A program made the translations under genes and the position numbers. From a delta proteobacterium NaphS2 (GTDB taxonomy: Bacteria > Desulfobacterota > DSM-4660 > Desulfatiglandales > Desulfatiglandaceae): a stretch of 32,835 nucleotides of DNA. The notes under the pieces are model-generated. The model was not told the DNA's origin. It ran no database searches and saw only the letters and a list, made by a program, of their open reading frames with translations. The stretch spans positions 1 through 32,835 of the forward strand of contig ADZZ01000067.1 in the NCBI GenBank assembly GCA_000179315.1, given 5' to 3'. How positions within the stretch are numbered: position 1 is the stretch's first letter; each line of letters opens with the position of its first letter. Positions 1 to 8,418 of this stretch are shown piece after piece.

Positions 1-756
1 AGCTCACACTTTGCCGGCGTTGACATAATAATCGTTTGTGACAGCTGGTTCGGAAATAACGGCCTGTTCAAACCCCTCCGCACTAAACTCGGAAATTTTG
101 TTCATTTGCTTTCAAGATTACGTTCCAATACCGTACTGTACTCCATCCCCAAGATCGGTTCTTCCAAAAAGCCGGGAAGACCCAAAAAATATGGCAGCAG
201 GTTGGGTTCGTGCGCTGAAATGGCGGTGGCATTCATGGCGTACGCTTCAACCTATCACGTCTTCCTGTACGGAAAATACCGTGAAGTCAACGCATACTCC
301 CAAATCGTTATGCTCAAAACACTCAAGTGCCCTGTCCGGGTTGTCTGGGTCTTTCGAAAAACACAGTGGATCGCAATCTTCTCCACGGACTTGAAGCTGT
401 CGGTTGAGCAAATTATCGAGTATTATGGGGCCAGGTGGAAAATCGAGTCGGGTTTCAAGGAGATCAAGCAAGACATTGGAAGCAGCAAAAGCCAAACCCG
501 CAATGCACAGGCAGTGATCAATCACATCAATTTTTCCATAATGGCCGCAACAATCATTTGGATCTATGGTTCACGGCTCGAAAACATTCCCGAACGCAGG
601 CACAAGGTCAAGGGTCGCAACAGTTTCGCCTTTTCCGACCTGAGACATATCATCGCTAAGTCCGCATTGAGCGATGATTTTCATGCCGTTTGCAACCAAG
701 ACAACAAACTGCCCCGAAAATCTTTCCTGGAGGCGTTGCTGCGCATGGTCGGCTGA
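1..756 (+). CDS. IS4-family DDE transposase, C-terminal part (partial)
   Basis: This is the C-terminal half of the transposase whose full copy lies at 24790-26181 on the minus strand. The reading frame is open from base 1. It contains the second catalytic Asp in the VCDSWFG segment and the IS4 signature Y-(2)-R-(3)-E-(6)-K in YGARWKIESGFKEIK, carrying the catalytic Glu. The stop at 754-756 lies 32 bases before the IS end. Relative to copy 2, one A is missing about seven bases into the window, so the upstream part would be out of frame. This copy may be inactive, although a single difference so near the edge could also be a sequence error. Confidence 0.8.
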   Translation, partial: SSHFAGVDIIIVCDSWFGNNGLFKPLRTKLGNFVHLLSRLRSNTVLYSIPKIGSSKKPGRPKKYGSRLGSCAEMAVAFMAYASTYHVFLYGKYREVNAYSQIVMLKTLKCPVRVVWVFRKTQWIAIFSTDLKLSVEQIIEYYGARWKIESGFKEIKQDIGSSKSQTRNAQAVINHINFSIMAATIIWIYGSRLENIPERRHKVKGRNSFAFSDLRHIIAKSALSDDFHAVCNQDNKLPRKSFLEALLRMVG

Positions 757-788
757 TCAAGCCGGGGGCATTTTCTGTGAAACTTCAG
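1..788 (+). mobile_element. IS4-family element, copy 1 (3' part, cut by window edge)
   Basis: The sequence is nearly identical to the inverted complement of 24758-25530. Identity stops at 788, where both copies end in the same bases (GTGAAACTTCAG) and then diverge, which defines the inner IS end. Two differences from copy 2 are visible: one missing A near position 7, which shifts the frame there, and one base change giving Val instead of Ala. The left end lies outside the window. Confidence 0.85.
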
Positions 789-1076
789 TTAAGCTTAACA
801 TACTAACTTCTTTTCCAATCAAAAAAAAGATGAATCTATTGTGTCTATCTTGACATATGAGCGCGCACATGCTAAATCCTCTCCAAAATTCTGAATTTCT
901 CACAATTTCGATGACGGTTTAAATCACCGCAAAAACATATTCATGCGCGCTTGGGCTGTTTGTGCTCCCAAGGAGTGGGTGTCGAACGTCATTTTATATG
1001 TCAACATTGATATAACAATTCAGCTTTCATTTAAAGGGTTATTTTCGGCCCTTGCTTCTAGCGGGAAAGGATTTTT
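789..1076. other. Intergenic region upstream of fdhA
   Basis: About 290 bases without a plausible gene lie between the IS4 end and fdhA. A -10-like TATAAC sits at 1011-1016, but no convincing -35 box lies at the proper distance. A short inverted repeat (AAGGG at 1034-1038, CCCTT at 1049-1053) lies just before the ribosome binding site AAAGG at 1066-1070. I see no clear sigma54 site and no known riboswitch pattern. Confidence 0.5.
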
Positions 1077-3116
1077 ATGGACTACGAATTCGTGAAGACC
1101 ACATGCCCCTTTTGCGGATGTGGATGCCAGATGTTTTTGGAAGTGATGGAAGGAAAACTTGTGCGCACCATTCCGGATAGAGGTGCACAAATGAACGAAG
1201 GCAAACTCTGTATTAAGGGTTGGAACGCCCACCAATTTGTACAAAGCCCCGATCGGCTCACCGCGCCTTTGATCCGAAAAAACGGCAAATTAAGGGAATG
1301 CTCCTGGGAAGAGGCGTTTGGCGAAATTGTTTCCAATCTGTCGACCATTCGCGAAAAACATGGTTCGGAAAGTCTCGCCTTTCTGAGTTCGGCCCGATGC
1401 AGCAATGAAGAAAATTACCTGCTGCAGAAGCTTTGCAGGGCCGGATTCGAAACCAATAACGTGGATCATTGCGCCAGGCTCTGACATGCTCCCACGGTGG
1501 CAGGTCTTGCCGCAGCCTTCGGTAGTGGTGCCATGACCAATTCAATTCCGGAAATCGAGGATGCGGATTGCGTCTTTGTGATCGGTTCCAACACCTCGGA
1601 AGCACACCCCCTCATTGCTCACCGTGTGTTCCGGGCCAAAACAAAGGGGGCGAAACTGATCGCCATCGACCCCAGGAAGACCCAGGTTGCTCAGCAGGCC
1701 GACATCCATGTGAGGATACATTACGGCACGGATGTGGTCTTTTTGAACGCGATGATGAATGAAATTCTCCGAAACGGTTGGCACAATCAGCAGTTTATTG
1801 AGGAACGGACCGAGGGTTTCGAAGATTTTGAAAAGGCCGTTCAGGAATTTCCCATTGAAAAGGCATCGGAAATCTGCTGCGTACCGGTTGATGTGATGCG
1901 GGAGGTGGCCCGTATTTATGCAACGTCATCGATTTCAACCATACTGTACACCCTTGGCATTACCGAACATTCCCACGGGGTGGACAATGTGAAATCCCTG
2001 GCCAATCTGGCCATGCTGACCGGGCACATCGGAAAGCCGTCCAGCGGCGTCAACCCTTTGAGAGGGCAAAACAATGTACAGGGCGCCTGCGACATGGGGG
2101 CGTTGCCCAACGTCTACCCGGGATATCAGGTGGTAACGGATATCGTAACCCGGGAGAAGTTCCAGAAGGCATGGGGCGTTCCACTCTCGGGAGAGGTGGG
2201 GATAACGATCCCGGATATGATGGATGGACTCATAGACGGTTCGGTCAAAGGCATGTACATTTTTGGAGAAAATTCGGTGGAAAGCGATCCCAACATTCAT
2301 CATGTGCGCAAGGCCCTCACTTCAGCCGAGTTTCTGGTGGTTCAGGATATCTTTCTCACGAAGACCGCTGAGCTGGCCCACGTGGTGCTGCCGGGTGCCG
2401 CCTGGTCGGAAGTGGAAGGGACCTATACCAATACGGAACGTAAGGTGCAGCGAATCCGCAAAGCAGTGGAACCGCCCGAAGGGGCCAGGCCCAATTGGGT
2501 GATTCTTTCCGAGCTCGGCCGCAGGCTGGGTCTAAAAAATATGGACTATGGTTCGGCAAGGGAGGTATTCGATGAGATGACGTCCCTTACTCCCAGTTTC
2601 TCAGGTATTACCTATGACCGCATTGATGAAATGGACATTCAGTGGCCTTGTCCCTCCCAGGACCATCCCGGAACGCAGTACCTCCATAAGGATCAATTTG
2701 CCAGGGGAAAAGGTCTGTTCCATGCCATACGTTATCGGCCTTCGGAAGAGATGCCCGACGAGGAATACCCTTTCATCCTCACAACTGGCAGACGGTACGC
2801 ACACTATCACACACGTACGATGACGGGGCGATGCCAGTCCCTCCATCGTGAGTTTCCGGGTCCAATGGCGCAAATGCATTTTTCCGATGCAGAACGTCTG
2901 GGCGTGGCGGACGGCGGTTCCGTCGAGGTTACGTCGCGAAGGGGAAAGGTCGTGACGCCGGTTTCCGTCGGAGACATCGTCCCGGAAGGATCAATTTTCA
3001 TGGATTTTCATTTTGAGGAAGCCAATCCCAACTGGCTTCTGGGCACTTATCTCGATCCCGTAAGCAAAACTCCGGATTACAAGGTCTGTGCGGTAAAACT
3101 GGAAAAACACCTTTAA
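1077..3116 (+). CDS. fdhA: Formate dehydrogenase alpha subunit, selenocysteine-containing
   Basis: This is a molybdo/tungsto-pterin formate dehydrogenase (CO2 to/from formate) of the E. coli FdhF type, 679 aa against about 715 for FdhH. Two open segments (1077-1484 and 1497-3116) are in one frame, separated only by a UGA at 1482-1484. That codon falls exactly where FdhH has its active-site selenocysteine, so I read Sec136 followed by HAPTVAGLAAAFGSGAM. The N-terminus has a [4Fe-4S] motif (C10, C13, C17, C45) and the conserved Lys47 after the last Cys. No signal peptide is seen, so it is probably cytoplasmic. The start follows AAAGG at 1066-1070. No partner electron-transfer subunit is adjacent; the next gene, 15 bases on, is of unknown function. 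Confidence 0.93.
1482..1523 (+). promoter_or_regulatory. Bacterial SECIS element of fdhA
   Basis: Directly after the UGA codon the mRNA can form an apical stem GGCA (1499-1502) / TGCC (1508-1511) closed by the loop GGTCT (1503-1507). It is extended downward by G1497-C1513 and a T1498-G1512 wobble. The GGUCU apical loop and its distance of about 20 bases from UGA match the E. coli fdhF SECIS, which binds SelB. This supports selenocysteine insertion rather than termination. The exact lower-stem pairing was not computed. Confidence 0.85.
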
Positions 3117-3131
3117 GGAACGGATAGACAT

Positions 3132-3881
3132 ATGATGTATCAAAACGTTGCGCCGGACACGCTGGTTGAACATCCTGAGATGATCCTCAATTTCAATGGG
3201 ATGATGGAAGAAAAGGCGGCCGTACACAAGCTGAATGAAAAAGTATTGCTCCATTTGCTGAACCTTCTGGATGAAACCGCCTTTGTTCAAAGCAACCTCT
3301 ACTGGCTTTCTCTGGCCCGTATTAACGAGCTTGCCATCATCTGTGCAGGCAACTATGCGGAGAACTGTGAATTTGCCCTGGTAGGGGATCTGCTCATGAA
3401 CCCGCGGCTGATCCTGATCCATGTGCGTGGACGTCATCACCCAATTGTCAAAAAGCGGCATACACCGCTTACGGAACAATTCAGCCACATGGCTGTTTCG
3501 CGGGAAGGTGTGATCGATTGGTTAAAAAAGCAAACCATTGTGGAAACCCGGCAACAAGCACTTTTACCGCATCTACTGGGGCGCATGAAAGACTCGGAAA
3601 CCTTTCATGCGTCACATATGGACTCAATTGAAAGCCGGCTGAAACGAGTGGCGGACCTGACCGGCTACCTGGCCTGCCAGCGTTTGGAAAACCAGTCCTC
3701 CATCGTCAAATGGTTGCGAAAAGCAAGTCCAGCGGACCGGGATATGGTGGAGTCCAGGTTCCGTCGATTTGATTTCAAACGATTTTATCTGATGGGAGAA
3801 GATATAAAGCGGATAGCAAAGGATGCCACCTACGAAAGCCGCTTTCTCAAAAAAGCATTAAATGACTCAAAAGGAAACTAA
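3132..3881 (+). CDS. Conserved-looking hypothetical protein downstream of fdhA
   Basis: This 249-aa soluble protein is not recognised. It is rich in charged and helical segments, with no signal peptide or clear membrane helix. The middle part includes a beta-strand-like LILIHVRGRHH segment followed by VKKRH. The C-terminal third is strongly basic (RRFDFKRF). It lacks the features of FdhD or FdhE, the usual formate dehydrogenase maturation factors. It starts 15 bases after fdhA and its 3' end overlaps the next gene by 20 bases, so the three genes are probably co-transcribed. An accessory or regulatory role linked to FdhA is possible from context only. Two Met codons (3132 and 3135) compete for the start. 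Confidence 0.7.
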   Translation: MMYQNVAPDTLVEHPEMILNFNGMMEEKAAVHKLNEKVLLHLLNLLDETAFVQSNLYWLSLARINELAIICAGNYAENCEFALVGDLLMNPRLILIHVRGRHHPIVKKRHTPLTEQFSHMAVSREGVIDWLKKQTIVETRQQALLPHLLGRMKDSETFHASHMDSIESRLKRVADLTGYLACQRLENQSSIVKWLRKASPADRDMVESRFRRFDFKRFYLMGEDIKRIAKDATYESRFLKKALNDSKGN

Positions 3882-4059
3882 GAAGGGCATAAAAAGTGCT
3901 GAAAGATTTCACGTTGCCGATGACAAAAACAAAGTGAAACTCTTCGTCCATGGAGAGGAGATGGTTGAAAGAATTGTTAAACTGAGCGGCAACAGCGGAA
4001 GGGTCTACCTGCCTGTGGTCTGGGTGGGCAGCCGCGTCAAAATTGTAAGGATCGAATAA
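3862..4059 (+). CDS. DUF2080-family small protein
   Basis: This 65-aa protein has a charged N-terminal half and a C-terminal half reading LSGNSGRVYLPVVWVGSRVK. That is the hallmark of DUF2080, a small AbrB-like family called transposon-encoded in archaea and also found in anaerobic bacteria. The start lies inside the preceding gene (20-base overlap), suggesting translational coupling. The AbrB-like fold would suggest DNA or RNA binding, possibly regulatory, but the biochemical role is not known. The family call rests on the SGNSGRVYLP-x-x-W-x-G pattern. Confidence 0.7.
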   Translation: MTQKETKKGIKSAERFHVADDKNKVKLFVHGEEMVERIVKLSGNSGRVYLPVVWVGSRVKIVRIE

Positions 4060-4498
4060 CCAATATAGAATGAACTCTGATTCATGGAATGTAAAAAAGT
4101 TAACACAAGTTGTTGAAAGCTAGACTTTTTCTTTTTCCCTTGACATCTGAAAACACTCCCAATATCCCCTTCCATCATCTTTGCTGACACGGCGCGGCAT
4201 GGCGCTGGTTCGTTATCGTACCAGGGATCTGGCGGCATTCCTGCCGGGCAATTGTTCGTGGGGGACGTCTCTCAATCCCACACCTTATACATTATCAGCC
4301 ATATTTGACGACGGAAAATGGAAAGGCCCGGCTGAAGATTTCGGTCCATGCCGCCTCAAAATATCTTTTTGAAGTCCGAAAAGCGGCAAAAACTGGTATA
4401 CGAACGGTACCATCAAACGCATGTGGCGTGTGTAAGTATCCAATACGCTCCAATAGTCGCCCGTCCATCAGTTCAATTTAACGCCACTTGTTTACCTG
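4060..4498. other. Region without an intact gene between the fdh and suc-like operons
   Basis: Apart from a probable ligase remnant at 4163-4270, nothing coding is supported. Short open frames at 4181-4372 and 4348-4548 have no ribosome binding site and no coherent protein character. A weak A/T-rich hairpin (AAAG-CTAGA-CTTT followed by a T-rich run near 4117-4138) could help end fdh transcription. Confidence 0.4.
4163..4270 (+). pseudogene. Remnant of a phenylacetate-CoA-ligase-like (AMP-forming) gene
   Basis: The frame reads LLTRRGMALVRYRTRDL followed by AAFLPGNCSWGTSL. This resembles the region of PaaK-type and coenzyme F390 synthetase-type adenylating enzymes that reads roughly TLTREGMPLIRYRTGD, then LLPGPCPCG. 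The flanking sequence does not continue the match in either direction, there is no start codon or ribosome binding site, and a stop follows at 4370-4372. It is therefore best read as a decayed fragment. The match is from memory of the family motif and is short. Confidence 0.45.
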
Positions 4499-4527
4499 TT
4501 GACATAGCTTATCATTTTTCCTATTAT
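4499..4527 (+). promoter_or_regulatory. Strong sigma70-type promoter for the suc-like operon
   Basis: A perfect -35 TTGACA (4499-4504) is followed by a 17-base spacer and a -10 TATTAT (4522-4527, five of six consensus). Transcription would start near 4534, giving a leader of about 130 bases before the ATG at 4663. It is the best promoter match in the window. Confidence 0.75.
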
Positions 4528-4662
4528 AAAAGATTAGATATTGGATAATACGGGAATTTTTGTCCTCCTACCCGGTGTATTTTCCTCGAAAACCCATTGA
4601 TCAAATCATTTTAGTATCAGTGAATGTGAACTTTAGAATCAGGGAAAGGAATTTAAACTGCT

Positions 4663-5799
4663 ATGAGACTTCATGAGTATGAAGGAGCGGATATTTTTGA
4701 AAGTATGAAGATCCCCGTACCGAGACGGGGTGTTGCGGAATCCATAGAGGATGCCGCAAAAATTGCAGGGGAAATCGGTTACCCGGTGATTTTGAAAGCC
4801 CAGGTGTTGGTGGGCGGGCGGGGGCTTGCCGGTGGCGTCAAAACGGCTAATACGCCGGAAGCCCTGGAAGAAATGGCCGGTGAACTCTTCGGAAAGGAGA
4901 TTAAAGGCCTTAAAGTTCGTAAGATTATGGTAAGCGAAAAGGCGGACATTGAACAGGAACTGTACATCGGGATTACCATTGACGGGTATTCAGGTAGACC
5001 CGTGGTTGTGGCCAGCACCGAAGGGGGTGTCAATATCGAAGCGGTAGCGGATCAATCCCCGGATAAAATCGCCTCCTTTCATGTGGATCCCAAATTCGGT
5101 CTTTACCCCTATCATGCGAGAAACCTTTTCGGGAAACTGGGGCTCACCCAGCGCGCCTTGATTTCATGCGCCGATGTGACGGTGAAGCTGTACAAAATTT
5201 TCACCAGTCTTGAAGCCCTTCAGGTGGAAATCAACCCCTTGGCCGTGCTGGCCAACGGGGGAGTGATAGCTGTCGATTCAGTTTTGGAAATTGACAATTC
5301 GGCGCTTTCGCGGATCCAGCACCCCCTTCCCGATTACTGGGAACGTATTGAAAATTCCCTCGAGCGCAAAGGAAAGGAAATCGGTGTGACCTACGTGGAC
5401 CTGGACGGGGATATCGCTTTGATCAGCTCGGGGGCGGGCTTGGGTATGGCCAGCATGGACATCATCGGAAAGACCCTTAAACCGGCCAACTTCCTCGAGA
5501 CCGGCGGGGGCATCACGGCGGATCTCTTGTATAAATGTATGGATCTGGTCACCACCAAAAAGCGCATCAAAGCTGTTTTTATCAACATATACGGGGGGAT
5601 CAATCCCATTCACGAGGGCGCCAAAGGGGTGGTTCGATTCATCAAGGAAAACAATCTGCAGATTCCCATCGTGGCCAAAGCCTTAGGGAACCACCAGGAA
5701 GAAACATGGGAGATCCTTCGGTCAGGGGGCGTCCACGTGGTGACCGATGCGGCCACTGAGGCAGCTGTTGAGAAACTGGTGGAAGTGCTCACCCCATAA
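4663..5799 (+). CDS. sucC: Succinyl-CoA synthetase beta-subunit-like, ADP-forming acyl-CoA ligase
   Basis: This 378-aa protein is close to the usual ~388 aa of SucC and forms acyl-CoA at the cost of ATP or GTP, or the reverse. It opens with the classic MRLHEYEGADIF. The ATP-grasp domain follows (VILKAQVLVGGRG near residues 43-55, metal-site segment LQVEINPLAVL near 187-197), then the CoA-ligase domain (SSGAGLGMASMD near 255-266, ETGGG and NIYGGI). The usual NIFGGI-V-R-C segment is NIYGGINPIHEG here, and the usual VNGAGLAM is SSGAGLGM. The sequence is thus divergent and the organic acid may not be succinate. An AAAGGA site precedes the ATG. The alpha subunit follows 77 bases downstream. Confidence 0.88.
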   Translation: MRLHEYEGADIFESMKIPVPRRGVAESIEDAAKIAGEIGYPVILKAQVLVGGRGLAGGVKTANTPEALEEMAGELFGKEIKGLKVRKIMVSEKADIEQELYIGITIDGYSGRPVVVASTEGGVNIEAVADQSPDKIASFHVDPKFGLYPYHARNLFGKLGLTQRALISCADVTVKLYKIFTSLEALQVEINPLAVLANGGVIAVDSVLEIDNSALSRIQHPLPDYWERIENSLERKGKEIGVTYVDLDGDIALISSGAGLGMASMDIIGKTLKPANFLETGGGITADLLYKCMDLVTTKKRIKAVFINIYGGINPIHEGAKGVVRFIKENNLQIPIVAKALGNHQEETWEILRSGGVHVVTDAATEAAVEKLVEVLTP

Positions 5800-5876
5800 A
5801 GACGGCACCCGACGATTGGATTTGCTGTTCCGACGTTCTCAAATCTAAACCGATAGACCCAAAAAGAGGATTGATA

Positions 5877-6749
5877 ATGAGTATATTTTTAGACGACCAT
5901 ACCCGGGTGATTGTTCAGGGAATTACGGGAAAAATAGGGAGTGTCCAGACCAAATGGATGCTGGAATACGGTACTTCCGTGGTGGGCGGCGTAACACCGG
6001 GAAAAGGCGGCAAGACCGTCCAAGGTCTGCCGGTCTTCGACAGCGTGGCGGAGGCCGCAAAAGAAACCGGAGCCAATGCCTCCGTGTTTTTTGTTCCGGC
6101 CCCTTTTGTCCTGGATGCCTTCTATGAGACGGTGGATGCCGGGATTGAGCTGATTGTGATTGTACCGGAACACGTACCGGTACACGATGTAATGAAAATG
6201 CGGGCTTATTTGGAGGGTAAAGATCTTGTTGCGTTGGGACCCACCACACCGGGTATCCTGGTCCCCGGAAAAGGGAAGATGGGGATCATGCCCGCATCGC
6301 TCTTCGCACCCGGCCGCGCCGGTATCATTTCCCGGAGCGGCACCCTGTCCTATGAATTCGCGGGCATTCTGTCCGAAAAAAATGTGGGACAGAGCACGGT
6401 GGTGGGCATGGGCGCTGATCCGGTTGTACTGACCAACCTTTCCGATATCCTCAGAGAATTTGAAAAAGACGACGAGACAAAAGGGGTGATTATCGTTGGA
6501 GAAGTGGGGGGAGAGCAGGAAGAGCAGGCCGCCGAATTTATCTCCACACGCATGAAAAAACCGGTTGCCGCCTACATTGCAGGCCGCTTTTCTCCCCCGG
6601 GAAAGCGTATGGGGCATGCGGGCGCCATTGTGCGGGGGTCGGCGGGGACCTTCGAGGGAAAGTGTGAAGCCCTTCAGGCGGCCGGTGTGACAGTGTTGGA
6701 CAGCCCCGTCGAAGTGGCGGATTGGGCCATTAGAAATAACCTTCAGTAA
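5877..6749 (+). CDS. sucD: Succinyl-CoA synthetase alpha-subunit-like protein
   Basis: This is the partner of the preceding gene. It binds CoA and carries the phosphohistidine. The N-terminal CoA-binding Rossmann domain reads VQGITGKIGSVQ. GHAGAI puts the catalytic His at residue 247 (E. coli His246) and GEVGGEQEE supplies the second conserved Glu (Glu209). The protein is 290 aa, the normal length. I chose ATG 5877 rather than TTG 5871 because AGAGGA (5865-5870) sits six bases before the ATG and would abut the TTG. An operon with the beta subunit is clear; the substrate is uncertain because both subunits diverge from housekeeping SucCD. Confidence 0.9.
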   Translation: MSIFLDDHTRVIVQGITGKIGSVQTKWMLEYGTSVVGGVTPGKGGKTVQGLPVFDSVAEAAKETGANASVFFVPAPFVLDAFYETVDAGIELIVIVPEHVPVHDVMKMRAYLEGKDLVALGPTTPGILVPGKGKMGIMPASLFAPGRAGIISRSGTLSYEFAGILSEKNVGQSTVVGMGADPVVLTNLSDILREFEKDDETKGVIIVGEVGGEQEEQAAEFISTRMKKPVAAYIAGRFSPPGKRMGHAGAIVRGSAGTFEGKCEALQAAGVTVLDSPVEVADWAIRNNLQ

Positions 6750-6801
6750 ACCGGTTTCGAACCGCTTTTGTTAAAACGAAAACCGGGCTGAGAGAAAACA
6801 C

Positions 6802-7689
6802 ATGTCGGATATCAAAACCTGGTTTCTTGCGCCAAGGCCATGGTCGTTTTCAATGTCGGCCATTTCCGTTACCATCGGCTCCGTGTGGGGCTTGACGGGT
6901 GGATTTCGCTTCGGTGGGTACCTCCTTGCCCTTCTGGGCATGGTGGCGCTTCATGGCGCCACAAACCTGCTGAACGATTATTACGACGTGAAAAACGAAG
7001 TGGACACGCCATCCGCTCCGACTGTCAAATACCGACCCCACCCGCTGGTGGAAAATGCCCTCAATTTGAGGCAGGTGTTGACGTTTTCACTGCTGCTATA
7101 CGCAACAGGTGTCGTCATTGGATTCTATTTGACCGCCACCCGCGGCTGGCCGATCCTGTTGATCGGGATGGCCGGCGTTTTAACAGCTGTTTTCTATACC
7201 GCACCCCCTTTCAACCTTAAATACCACGCCTTGGGAGAACCGGCCGCTTTCTTGATGTGGGGGCCTCTCGTCATGCTGGGCGCCCACTATGTTCAAACGC
7301 AGACCTTTGATTTCGCCATCGTGCTGATATCCCTCCCTTTCGGAATCCTGGTAGGACTGGTGCTCCTGGCCAACAACATTCGGGATACGGCATTTGACGA
7401 AAAGCAGGGCATCAAAACCTTGCCCGTTCTGTTGGGAGGCCATAGGGGACGGCTGGTTTACGGCGGTCTCATTTTTCTGGCTTTTTTCGGTGTGGTCATC
7501 ATGAGTCTGCTGGGCCCGCTAACACCGTGGTCACTACTGGTGCTGCTGGCGCTACCTATTGTGAGGCCCGTTTTCCGAATCGTATCCGGAGATTGCCCCC
7601 CAGACGCGGATGCCCGCACCGCCAAGCTGGATACGGTCTTCGGGGTTCTTCTGTTGATTTCCATTCTTCTTGAAAGATGTTTCAGCTAA
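6802..7689 (+). CDS. UbiA-family prenyltransferase (MenA-like)
   Basis: This 295-aa integral membrane protein, with about eight or nine hydrophobic helices, is typical of UbiA enzymes that attach a polyprenyl chain to an aromatic acceptor. The first Asp-rich motif is NLLNDYYD (residues 55-62). The second is NNIRDTAFDEKQGIKTLP, which carries the second DxxxD. Length and the N-terminal WFLAPRPWSF resemble 1,4-dihydroxy-2-naphthoate octaprenyltransferase, so a role in menaquinone synthesis is likely. It begins 52 bases after the sucD-like gene and overlaps the next gene by 13 bases. No other men genes are nearby, so its substrate is inferred from family only. Confidence 0.85.
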   Translation: MSDIKTWFLAPRPWSFSMSAISVTIGSVWGLTGGFRFGGYLLALLGMVALHGATNLLNDYYDVKNEVDTPSAPTVKYRPHPLVENALNLRQVLTFSLLLYATGVVIGFYLTATRGWPILLIGMAGVLTAVFYTAPPFNLKYHALGEPAAFLMWGPLVMLGAHYVQTQTFDFAIVLISLPFGILVGLVLLANNIRDTAFDEKQGIKTLPVLLGGHRGRLVYGGLIFLAFFGVVIMSLLGPLTPWSLLVLLALPIVRPVFRIVSGDCPPDADARTAKLDTVFGVLLLISILLERCFS

Positions 7690-8312
7690 GCGAAAAAGAC
7701 ACGGATCCGCGCCTGCTGGTAATGTGCATGGCGGTTGCCACGGTCCTCTGGTTTTTCGCCTTTTTTGTGCCAATCGGCAATTTCTGGGTCAAAATTACGC
7801 TATCCTCTCTGTGTCTGGCTTTTCTGGCGGTACTCTTCGATGGCTGGCCGCTCCCTTTCAGGAATTTGAACCGCCGGGCAATTTTCTGGGGCGTTTTATC
7901 CGCTCTTTTTCTTTATGGCCTTTTCATGGCGGGAAACGCCATTTCAAGACTCCTTTTCCCCTTTGCCGAAAACCAGGTGCATGCCATTTATGCCAAAGGC
8001 GACGATACACCCGGCTGGGTCATCGGCCTGGTTTTGTTTTTTGTAACCAGCCCGGCGGAGGAGATTTTCTGGCGGGGATTTCTGCAACGCCGCCTGAGCC
8101 GCCGTCTGGGGGGATTCGGCGGATGGATCATGGCTGCCGTTCTTTATGCGGCCGTCCATATTTTATCCCTTAATTTCATGTTGGTGGGTGCGGCAGGTGT
8201 TGCCGGCCTTTTTTGGGGATTTCTGTACTGGCGTTTGAAAAGCCTTTGGCCGGTGGTGATTTCCCACGCCGTCTGGACCTGTCTTGCTTTCGCGGTGGCC
8301 CCCATTCATTGA
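7677..8312 (+). CDS. CPBP-family intramembrane metalloprotease
   Basis: This 211-aa protein has about six hydrophobic helices. It carries the CPBP (CAAX protease and bacteriocin-processing, formerly Abi) motifs: Glu128-Glu129 with Arg133 in PAEEIFWRG, His161 in AAVHIL and His197 in ISHAVW. Members are membrane glutamic/metal proteases; bacterial ones act in bacteriocin immunity, peptide maturation or signalling. Here the partner is unknown. It overlaps the UbiA gene by 13 bases, so the two are translationally coupled and it ends the suc-like operon. It then runs convergently toward the HAD gene. Confidence 0.85.
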   Translation: MFQLSEKDTDPRLLVMCMAVATVLWFFAFFVPIGNFWVKITLSSLCLAFLAVLFDGWPLPFRNLNRRAIFWGVLSALFLYGLFMAGNAISRLLFPFAENQVHAIYAKGDDTPGWVIGLVLFFVTSPAEEIFWRGFLQRRLSRRLGGFGGWIMAAVLYAAVHILSLNFMLVGAAGVAGLFWGFLYWRLKSLWPVVISHAVWTCLAFAVAPIH

Positions 8313-8418
8313 GTTCCCCATGAGACGCGTTCCATTCACGGTACTCGTTTGGAAACATGGCCATTGTGCAATGTGCGGCAACCAAAAGACAACATTCGTC
8401 TTTCAGCATTTTCTTCTT

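Noticed and set aside
850-876. TTGACA with TAAATC as the fdhA promoter
   Set aside because: The -10 matches only three of six bases and lies about 200 bases upstream with no other support.
1497-3116. A separate gene starting after the fdhA UGA
   Set aside because: It shares the frame with 1077-1484, lacks the Fe-S N-terminus, and the UGA sits at the FdhH selenocysteine position with a SECIS behind it.
4348-4548. 66-aa open frame
   Set aside because: No ribosome binding site, unstructured composition, and it overlaps the promoter at 4499-4527.
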